From contig QEOQ01000426.1 of assembly GCA_010279815.1 (NCBI GenBank), forward strand, positions 439,064-476,222: 37,159 nucleotides of DNA, in the 5' to 3' direction. The notes beneath the pieces are model-generated. The model worked only from the letters and a program-made list of their open reading frames with translations, searched no databases and had not been told where the DNA came from. Shown here piece by piece: positions 30,546-37,159 of this stretch; the stretch's first letter is position 1; every line of letters begins with the position of its first letter. The position numbers and the translations under genes are program-made. This DNA comes from Brachionus plicatilis (lineage: Eukaryota; Rotifera; Eurotatoria; Ploima; Brachionidae).

Positions 30546-31147
30546 TTGATAAAAATGATAAATTAAAACCGGAATGAAGTAATGGAGCTGGCTTTTAGGT
30601 ATCAAATTAATTGAGTAATCGATAAAATAAACAAGAGTTAATTAATTATCATTCAAGTGATGGGTCCTAACTTGATTTACTATAATCTAATGCTAAATGA
30701 ATCTAATGCCAAAAATTTAATGTCAATTACTTTAATGTCAAATCGTTAAATAAGAAAAAAGTGTCAAAAATAAAATAAGGAATCTATTGTTCTTTCTCAA
30801 ATAATGAAACTAATGCCAATTCTATATTTAAGAAATTAATGTCTTCTCTCTAAATAAAGAAATTATTGCCGAATAAAAATTAAAGAAACTAGTGCTAATG
30901 AAAGTAATGACAAAATTTTTTTTATTGAATTCCTTGATTTAATTAAAATTTTTTAATTATTAATAATCAAGAAATAGAAAGTGCTTATTTAAATATTAAA
31001 AATTTAAACTTTCCAAAACCATTCTATTCCATTCTATGTTTTACATTATATCTACTATTAATTTCGGAATCGATTATATAAAAAACTCTATTTATATATA
31101 TAAATAACCATAATAACGATAAACCATATTTATATATATAAATTTTC

Positions 31148-31342
31148 GATATTGGTGGAGAACTGACAATAAAGACTCTTCAACAAGATATGTTTGTAGT
31201 GAAACCAATTACTCTGCCAGTATTCGTATTAAACAGAACACAGTATTGAAGCATAATGAAAAGCATTACCATTCGTTGACAGACTCCGAGGTCATTTTAC
31301 TCAAGTCAACTCAAGATCTAAAAAAAGAGGTAACATGAGATA
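31148..31342 (+). pseudogene. MULE FLYWCH zinc-finger fragment
   Basis: One open frame: RYWWRTDNKDSSTRYVCSET, NYSASIRIKQNTVLKHNEKH and YHSLTDSEVILLKSTQDLKK, EVT, stop. W-R...YVC...Y-S-A...H-x-H-S is the FLYWCH pattern of MULE N-termini. A TATATATA stretch lies just before it (about 31127-31139). The remainder of the transposase is absent. Confidence 0.7.
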
Positions 31343-31828
31343 TAACAAAATCAATAAAAAAATGTTACAACAATAGTTTATAATTAATTTTATCTAATTT
31401 TTTGGGCCCTACCGTGTTATGTGAGCTGAGTTCACGAAAATGTGTGAACTTGACTAATTTTTTTGGTTTCGTGATCTCAGCTCACCTGGAGGGAACATAA
31501 AAAATTATGTGATCTTCAGATCACGTATTAAAATTTATGTGATCTTAACACTAGAAGACCCGCGGGTTTTTTAAGCTCTTTTTTTTTGCAAAAAATCGAA
31601 TAAAAATCAGAAAAAAATTTTTTTTTTAAATTTTTTTTTCCTCTTCAATTTGAAATTGAATTGTATATGTAATTTAATAGTTAGAATTTATAAATTATAA
31701 TTTTCTGGTGTCAAAAAAAAAAATTATACATAAAGTCCCGGAGGGGGTTTTTTAAACCCAGTTAAATTTTTCAACTTTTTGACACTAAAAAAATTATAAT
31801 TTTACTATTAACTTTATATCTTGTTTCT

Positions 31829-32212
31829 GATTATTCATCAGACGATGAATGTGAGTCTGAATTCGATGAACCAATTGAATGCAGCAGTCACCAACAACCA
31901 CCATCTGGGCAATCTAGAAATTTAGACAAAACTTCAAAAGCTGGTGTTCATTGGACTAAGTTAGATGACGGTGATGAAACATGTATTAGAAAAAGAATAG
32001 TTTTTAATGAAAAAAGTGGTCCTACAAGTTTTGCAGCTTCAAGAATAGATAGCACTGCTTTATCGGCATTTTTGGTCATTTTTGATTTGAGCATGGTAAA
32101 AATGGTACTAAACTGTACAAATGCTTTTGCTGAGTCTGTTGACCCTCAATTAAAGGTTCAAGGAATTCTCAGGCATCTTCATCTAATAGTCAACCAACGA
32201 CACCAAAAACTC
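31829..32212 (+). pseudogene. piggyBac transposase N-terminal fragment
   Basis: Reads SDYSSDDECESEFDEPIECS, then AGVHWTKLDDGDETCIRKRI, VFNEKSGPTSFAASRIDSTA and LSAFLVIFDLSMVKMVLNCT, the acidic N-terminus and first conserved region of piggyBac transposases. The conserved sequence ends at about 32150 (SVDPQ), where the C-terminal tail joins directly in another frame. Confidence 0.8.
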
Positions 32213-32244
32213 CGCCTACTCGTAAAAGACATGCATCAGTTGAT

Positions 32245-32442
32245 TTGAATGTTGATTCGACTCCATCCAAAAAAATGGACACAAAAAAGGATAAGAAAAA
32301 TTGTCAAATTAGGTTTTGTAATCAGAATAAAACAAACGTTACCTGTATTTCATGTAAAAAGTATTGTTGTGGTACATGTTGTAAAGAACAAAAAAACATA
32401 GCTTTATGTCAAAAGTGTTTTGAAGATGGAAAAAAGTTATAA
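32245..32442 (+). pseudogene. piggyBac transposase C-terminal cysteine-rich domain
   Basis: The frame is open from about 32168. A basic Ser/Thr/Pro-rich linker (TPKTPPTRKR) leads to CQIRFCNQNKTNVTCISCKK, YCCGTCCKEQKNIALCQKCF, the RING-like zinc-binding tail of piggyBac transposases that binds the element's ends. It ends at TAA. The catalytic core between it and the N-terminal part has been deleted. Confidence 0.85.
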
Positions 32443-32800
32443 ATTAGAGTTTTTTCATTAAAAATTTCATTTTTTCTTTTATTTCAAATGTTATTATGTC
32501 AGAATTTATAATCATATGACTTAAATATAATACATTTTTTTTTCTCCATAATCAAGCTACTATTAATTAGCATAAATAACATAAAATAAATTTTATTTTG
32601 AAAAAAAAACTTTATTTTGACCTTAGTTAGAGTTAAATTAGAAAATGGGTTTTTTAAACCCATTTTGGGACTTAACGGTATAAAAAAAATCGGGTCTTCT
32701 AGTGTTAAAATAATTGAATAATTGATTAACATAGTTTATTTTATTGATTATGATACAAATTAAAATCAAAAATAGTAATTAAGCAATAATAAAAAATGAT

Positions 32801-34153
32801 TTATTTGTTTTTATGTGCTTTTGACTTATGGAGCCTCAGACCCCATTCTCCTTTACATTTTTTCTCCACACCTTTTCCCAAACAAATCTCACAAAGCAAG
32901 TTATTTCTTGTATTCAAAATTACTTCATTTACTTTAGCATTTGCCTCTTCCGAAACTGGTACACTTTCATAAGATTTTTTCTCCAAGTCTAAAGCAAAAG
33001 CCTTCACTGGATTTGAAGCAATATTGAGGCTTTGTAGATCATCATTTAACGCATCGAGTTTAGAATCCATCAACTTTTCATAGCTACTTTTTGGTGCATC
33101 TGTAACATTAGTTGGTATTGGTATATTAGTAATACTAGTCCAAGTACCATCTAAGCTATCATTCTCATCGACAGCATCACTATCTAAATCACTAATATTT
33201 TGGTTTTCATTTATACTCAATATACTGATTTCATCTTCTACAATATCCTCAATTTTAAAATCACTATTGACTGGGTAAAATTCAGCAATTTCATTCAAAA
33301 TTTTATCATAACAATCAACTCTATTAATGGTGTTATTGTGGCGCCAAATAAATTCATCCATATAAGATTTCAAATAAACCCGAGAACATCCATTCATTTC
33401 TTTGAATTTTTTTTTTGCATGATTCCATAATCCTTCTATCTTATTCGTACAAGCACCATTAACCGGATCCACAAAGTTAAATTTATGATTAACAGTCAAA
33501 TGCTTAAAATTTTTGAGTGAAGTAATTCGGTTGTATGACGACCAAGTATCACTAATGATAGTTGTACCTTCCTCAACATGATCATACAAAATTTTTAATA
33601 AAGTAGGACCTTTCCTGTCTTTAACTACCTCAATGTAAGCTTTACCATCGTTTCCTCTCTCCACTAGACCAAACATCCAAGTCTGTTTTCTCATTAGAGC
33701 CTTACCTTTATTATATTTAGCCTTAGCAACTAAGGACTCATCTATTTCGACAAATTTACCATAACCACCTAACTTAACTTTATTCCTGGCCAAACTGGCA
33801 CTACATAAATTTCTTAATTTTTTAAATAGACTCGAGACAAAACTGTCGTTTTTATTATATAAATCAAAATTAAGGAGTTCAGTAGATTTTTGAATTGAAA
33901 TCTGTAAAGCCCATAGTTTAATTACTTCATTGATTAAACCAAGTGGTTTCCTAAACAGTGAAAAAAACGAACCATGGCAAATGCTGCGATACTTTTGGCA
34001 TTTACTATTATTGCATCGCAAAGTAATCAATACGTTTCCATCTTGGTTACGTTTCCGAGTTGTTAATTTCATTTCTGACTGACAATTTACGCATGGACAG
34101 TACGACAAAATGCCCAATTTTTCGAGGCGGTCGCATAATTCTTTATTTTCCAT
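32801..34153 (-). CDS. Merlin/ISXO2-like (IS1016) transposase, intact
   Basis: 450 codons, ATG at 34153, TAA at 32803-32801; no stops or shifts. It is the cut-and-paste transposase of the surrounding element. The N-terminal zinc ribbon has C19-P-C21, C24, C47 and C52. The ISXO2/DDE core follows: FVEIDESLVAKAKYNKGK (D138), TTIISDTWSSYN (D202) and NGACTNKIEGLWNHAKKKFK (E240), which fits a D-x63-D-x37-E triad, with the NHKFNFVDP block before the Glu. After about residue 290 comes an acidic Asp/Ser/Asn-rich linker of about 100 residues. The C-terminus has a zinc-finger-like C421-x2-C424...H442-x4-H447, an addition not typical of bacterial relatives. Terminal repeats are perfect, so this may be an autonomous copy. 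Confidence 0.93.
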   Translation of the reverse strand: MENKELCDRLEKLGILSYCPCVNCQSEMKLTTRKRNQDGNVLITLRCNNSKCQKYRSICHGSFFSLFRKPLGLINEVIKLWALQISIQKSTELLNFDLYNKNDSFVSSLFKKLRNLCSASLARNKVKLGGYGKFVEIDESLVAKAKYNKGKALMRKQTWMFGLVERGNDGKAYIEVVKDRKGPTLLKILYDHVEEGTTIISDTWSSYNRITSLKNFKHLTVNHKFNFVDPVNGACTNKIEGLWNHAKKKFKEMNGCSRVYLKSYMDEFIWRHNNTINRVDCYDKILNEIAEFYPVNSDFKIEDIVEDEISILSINENQNISDLDSDAVDENDSLDGTWTSITNIPIPTNVTDAPKSSYEKLMDSKLDALNDDLQSLNIASNPVKAFALDLEKKSYESVPVSEEANAKVNEVILNTRNNLLCEICLGKGVEKKCKGEWGLRLHKSKAHKNK

Positions 34154-34666
34154 TTAAATTAATTAATTGTTTTTAGGCAAAATACAAATAATATTAACAG
34201 AAGAATACAAATAATATTAATAATTAAAATATCATAATCTATGCATATTTTGTCAGTCATAATTAAATTAAAATTTAAGATCACAAAACAAAGATCACAA
34301 AAAGTTAGCTCATAACACGTGATCTGGAGATCACATAATTTTTTACAGGTGAGCTGAGATCACGAAACCAAAAAAATTAGTCAAGTTCACACATTTTCGT
34401 GAACTCAGCTCACATAACACGGTAGGGCCATTTTTTGTCATTATTTTCATTGGCATTATATTACTTTATCATTAGATTTTTTTGACATTATTTTCTTATT
34501 TTGAAAATTAGCAATAAAACTATTTAGCATTATTTTCTTAAAATGTTTTTTGACAATAAAATATTTTGGCATTATTTTTTTTGACATTAGAATCATTTGG
34601 CATTAATTTACAGATTACCCCTAACTTAACTAATTTAGTTTAGTCGGCTAAAATTAAGTCGACTAA

Positions 34667-34942
34667 GTTCCTTTTACCGTTCCAGGTAGTTATTGTTGCG
34701 GCCAAATGTTCCTTTTACCGTTCCAGGTAGTTAATGATGCGGCCAAATGTTCCTTTTACCGTTCCAGGTAGTTATTGCTGCGGCCAAATGTTCCTTTTAC
34801 CGTTCCTGGTAGTTATTGTTGCGGCCAAATGTTCCTTTTACCGTTCCAGGTAGTTATTGCTGCGGCCAAATGTTCCTTTTACCGTTCCAGGTAGTTATTG
34901 TTGCGGCCAAATGTTCCTTTTACCGTTCCAGGTAGTTATTGT
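34667..34942. repeat. 41-bp minisatellite, about 6.7 copies
   Basis: The unit starts GTTCCTTTTACCGTTCCAGG and ends GTTGCGGCCAAAT; full units begin at 34667, 34708, 34749, 34790, 34831 and 34872, with a partial unit from 34913. Units differ mainly in TTATTGTTGC / TTATTGCTGC / TTAATGATGC, and one has CCTGG. It is notably richer in G+C than the surroundings. Confidence 0.95.
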
Positions 34943-35619
34943 GGCTGCCTAGTTAAAGTCAAAGTCACTAAAATTTAAGTCAAGTCATAACTTTTTACTT
35001 TAATTTTTGTGACTCAGACTAAAAACTCTGACTCATAAACAAGTCTGATATTAAGAAAAAAAGTTGTAATAGAATAAGTGAGATATCTTTAATATAGTGA
35101 GACAATTTAGGAATAGCGGGATATTATGCAAAAAGCGAGATATCTAAGGAATAGTGAGACAAAAAAACATTTAAAAACATTGATTTGACATTATATAATT
35201 TTTTTTTAATTTTTAGTTAATTTTTTGGATTTGATTTTGATAATTAATCTATTGAATTTTAATTAAAAGAAACATTCCTTTATTTAGACAGTTATAAATT
35301 TTTTTTATGTGAAAATTGTTTAAAAGAGGAAAGGTAACAAAACCAGATGTTTTTAATTTAAGTCTTTATTTAATGTTATTTATTTATTCTATTGGTTGAT
35401 TAATAAAATAAACATAACATTTTTTAATTTGTTGATTCCATAATTTATAATCAATTAAATTCAAAGGTTTAAAGAATCATTAATTGATAATTTACTCATA
35501 TTTTAATTTATTTGAGTTTCTGCTACAGAAAAATCATGCTAATTGCTTTAGTTATAACTTTTATTTAGTAAAAATTTTCTAAAAAAAAAATAGATTTTAA
35601 AAATTAGACTTTAGTTAAT

Positions 35620-35736
35620 AATTTTAGTTTAGTCGACTAAAAATAAGTCGACTAAAAATTAGTTAACTAAAAATAAGCGGACTAAAAATTAGTTAACTAA
35701 AAACTAGTCGACTAAATTTTAGTTAACTAAACTAAA
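35620..35736. repeat. Tandem array of palindromic AGTCGACT and AGTTAACT words
   Basis: About nine words of the form TAGT(CGA/TAA)CTAAA at 12-15-base spacing: GTCGACT, GTCGACT, GTTAACT, GCGGACT, GTTAACT, GTCGACT, GTTAACT. Each is itself a palindrome. It is probably the terminal array of the MULE relic that follows. Confidence 0.75.
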
Positions 35737-35789
35737 GAGAAAACTCCCATCACTATATCATTCTAAAAAAAAAACAAAAATTATTTCAA

Positions 35790-36172
35790 GAGGAAAAAGT
35801 TTAGAAAATAATGTGGTTCACCTGATCATATCTGTGAAATTGATACAAGTGATGGTGAAAATGATGTCGAAAAAATATTAAGGAAAAAAAATCTTTTCGG
35901 CATAAATATATATTAAATAATAGTCTTGAAACAACAGAAGAAGCTCTTCAATCAATAGTTTGGGCGAAATGCTAAAAAAATTCTTGTGCTGATGGTCAAA
36001 AAGTTAGTTCGATGTAAATTATCAAAATTCAGGGAAAACATGTGAAAAAAAATTACATTTGCATTATTTGAGCGAAGTCTAAAAGTTAGTTTTCATGAAT
36101 CAGTCAATGAGCATACACATTTAGACAATAGTGAAAAGAATATGTCGCCCGAATTAAAAACCAAAATATTTG
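35790..36172 (+). pseudogene. Degenerate MULE FLYWCH region
   Basis: In shifting frames: TTEEALQSIVWAKC, CADGQKVSS, GKTCEKKLHLHYLSE, and then SVNEHTHLDNSEKN, MSPELKTK. This follows the FLYWCH pattern and matches GDKIIYRCNLVKRRGPQCDA, FESGNHTHD of 1999-2865. Many stops and shifts; dead. Confidence 0.6.
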
Positions 36173-36483
36173 TATTTTTTAACCTTAATATCAAATATTA
36201 ATTTTAATCTTAAATACTTTTTTAATTCGCTAGTTATTGTTTTATTTGACCTGACGAATTTTTTTTTTTTAAATAGCATTTTTCAGAGTTGTTTAAAAGT
36301 CACAAGACTTTGAAGTTGAAGAGAATATTTTTTTTTGTGGGGGGTCCGGCTATCAAGCCTCCACTTTTTTTAGGTAAAATTTTTGAAAAAATATAAGGTT
36401 CAATTATAATCAACTTTATTATTTATTATACAATTATTTAAACTCGGACTTAATTTAACACAAAATTTTACATAATAAAAAAC
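36173..36483. other. Spacer, no gene seen
   Basis: A+T-rich apart from a short GC-richer hairpin-like piece, GTGGGGGGTCCGGCTATCAA then GCCTCCAC, at about 36335-36363. It could be an end of the adjacent hAT relic. Confidence 0.4.
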
Positions 36484-36905
36484 TTAAAAAAAATTCAATC
36501 TTCTGTTTTTTTCTAAAGTAAAACAATCAATTATTTTTTCCAAATCTACATTATCAGCTTCTTCTGGTTCAATATTAATCAAGCATATGTCCCCAAGTCG
36601 CTTTTGAGTGATTGGATTCCTTAAGTAATATTTAAAGCGCTTTTTAACAAAGAAAGATCTCTCTGAATTCGCATTCGAAATCGGTACAGTTAAATAAATT
36701 CGAAATAAATCGAAAATATTCGGAAACATGCCACTTACATTCGGTCTAAAAAAAAATTCTTCTAATCTCATCAGCTTTTATTCTTTTGGTATCTCATCAA
36801 AAATAAAATTTTGTGACTTTTTAAATTGAAACCAAAGCTCTAACTCAGTTAAAAGCTTTTCTTGATCAACAAGATCAATGTACGGTCCTAAGCGATTTTT
36901 GACCA
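36484..36905 (-). pseudogene. hAT transposase C-terminal (dimerisation) fragment
   Basis: From an ATG at 36903 the frame reads MVKNRLGPYIDLVDQEKLLT, ELELWFQFKKSQNFIFDEIP, KE, then one in-frame TAA (about 36784) and MRLEEFFFRPNVSGMFPNIF, DLFRIYLTVPISNANSERSF, FVKKRFKYYLRNPITQKRLG, DICLINIEPEEADNVDLEKI, IDCF. P-I-S-N-A-N-S-E-R-S-F is the hAT C-terminal signature, most like the ZMYM1/ZMYM5-type hAT proteins. The core and N-terminus are missing. This is a different family from the hAT at 24452-25187. Confidence 0.82.
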
Positions 36906-37047
36906 TTGTAAAATATAATTTAATTGCAAATTTTACTTTTAATTAAAATAATTTTAAATTACTTTTTTTTTAATAAATTGACACACAAATTTTGTGCAAA
37001 TTTTTGTATAAAACAATTACCGTATTCCCTTGTTCGATAATGCAGCG

Positions 37048-37154
37048 CCACAACCTAGAACACATCATTGGCGCAGGCGCTATACTAAATCTCGCCCATG
37101 TTAAATTCAACTTAACTTGTGTTGCATGCGCCAAAACCGTATTTCGGGTTGTGG
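37048..37154. repeat. GC-richer inverted repeat at the right edge
   Basis: CCACAACC, 12 bases, TTGGCGCAGGC (37048-37078) is mirrored by GCATGCGCCAA, 12 bases, GGTTGTGG (37124-37154). The 8- and 11-bp blocks match inverted (one mismatch) with identical spacing; the loop is 45 bases. It could be a short MITE or the end of an element running out of the window. Confidence 0.65.
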
Positions 37155-37159
37155 CAATG

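Larger units (their letters stand above)
31549..32704 (+). mobile_element. Internally deleted piggyBac inserted in the Merlin element, 1,156 bp
   Basis: TTAA target duplications at 31545-31548 and 32705-32708. Perfect 14-bp terminal repeats CACTAGAAGACCCG. A subterminal inverted motif GGGTTTTTTAAACCC occurs at about 31745 and 32646 (with small differences). The element keeps N- and C-terminal coding pieces of its transposase but lacks the DDE core. It lies between the left Merlin end and the 3' end of the Merlin transposase gene, so it did not break that ORF. Confidence 0.93.
31405..34429 (-). mobile_element. Merlin-type transposon, 3,025 bp, 84-bp perfect terminal inverted repeats
   Basis: Positions 31405-31488 and 34346-34429 are identical as inverted repeats over all 84 bases (ends GGCCCTACCGTGTTATGTGA). 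Further inward, AAAAAATTATGTGATCT(T/C)CAGATCACGT is shared imperfectly. Identical 8-bp direct repeats ATTTTTTG at 31397-31404 and 34430-34437 fit the 8-9-bp duplication of Merlin/IS1016 elements. It carries an intact 450-codon ISXO2-like transposase and a 1,156-bp piggyBac insertion; without the latter it is about 1.87 kb. Identity of the ends plus an intact ORF imply recent, perhaps current, activity. Confidence 0.93.
30660..34622 (+). mobile_element. MULE with AATGCC/AATGTC word-array ends, hosting a Merlin element
   Basis: Left array (about 30690-30915): many TAATGCC, TAATGTC and AATGCTAA words. Right array (34435-34610): the inverse GGCATTA and GACATTA words; both ends also carry CTAATGC(T/C)AAATGA in inverted orientation. 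Inside the left part is a FLYWCH exon (31148-31342). The rest of its interior has been replaced or displaced by the Merlin element at 31405-34429. Exact ends and target duplication are not resolved. Confidence 0.6.
34634..35736. repeat. Inverted pair enclosing a minisatellite: AGTCGACT-containing arms
   Basis: The left arm TTTAGTTTAGTCGGCTAAAA (34634 on) and, reverse-complemented from 35734, TTTAGTTTAGTTAACTAAAA match over about 33 bases and continue AGTCGACTA. They enclose the 41-bp tandem repeat, GAGATATCT/AGTGAGAC words (35080-35165) and A+T-rich filler. A possible element, but no target duplication was found. Confidence 0.45.

Noticed and set aside
32499..32732. Minus-strand open frame across the right end of the piggyBac
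   Set aside because: It runs across the terminal repeat and insertion boundary, so it cannot be an old gene.
34667..34942. CRISPR array
   Set aside because: Units are head-to-tail without unique spacers, in a eukaryotic context.

Overview
The window is an A+T-rich animal nuclear segment. Coding islands sit in long poly-A/poly-T-rich spacers, introns are either about 60 bp or several kb, there is no operon structure, and one 31-base N gap is present (24718-24748). A metazoan-type cytoplasmic poly(A)-binding protein, a duplicated cysteine-rich/LamG secreted protein, and very many Merlin, piggyBac, MULE (FLYWCH/SWIM), hAT and Jockey/CR1-like remnants suggest a small invertebrate. A monogonont rotifer of the Brachionus type is my best guess; this is inference from composition and gene content, not proof.

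Layout. 1-6306: a two-exon PABP gene on the minus strand. Its 4.55-kb intron is packed with MULE relics and fold-back elements. 6307-10560: gene-free spacer with two fold-back MITEs (7547-8092, 10203-10552) and a CR1-like LINE fragment with a perfect hairpin at its 5' edge. 11681-12701 and 22079-23107: two inverted copies of a secreted two-domain (PAN-like Cys region plus LamG) gene. 12955-14020: RT and MULE fragments. 14215-14832: an unknown secreted basic Asn/Ser-rich protein. 15547-16432: internally deleted piggyBac. 17524-21650: a junkyard of gypsy integrase with a 353-bp MITE in it, LINE fragments including a LINE inserted in a LINE with a 13-bp duplication, and a truncated piggyBac. 23475-27905: CR1 fragment, hAT relic, and two adjacent internally deleted MULEs with exact 9-bp target duplications. 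28705-29643: an intact HtrL/YibB-like type II membrane protein. 29789-36200: stacked MULE ends made of short repeated words; inside lies an apparently intact 3,025-bp Merlin transposon with 84-bp perfect terminal inverted repeats, itself hit by a piggyBac. 36484-36905: hAT C-terminal relic. The right edge holds a GC-richer hairpin.

Probable host genes are PABP, the two LamG genes, the HtrL-like gene and perhaps the 14215-14832 protein. Nearly everything else is mobile DNA. The most striking items are the nested Merlin/piggyBac/MULE stack, repeated survival of MULE derivatives that keep the DNA-binding (FLYWCH, SWIM, AT-hook-like) ends but lose the catalytic core, the word-array terminal repeats, and a family of long-armed fold-back elements with 8-bp target duplications.
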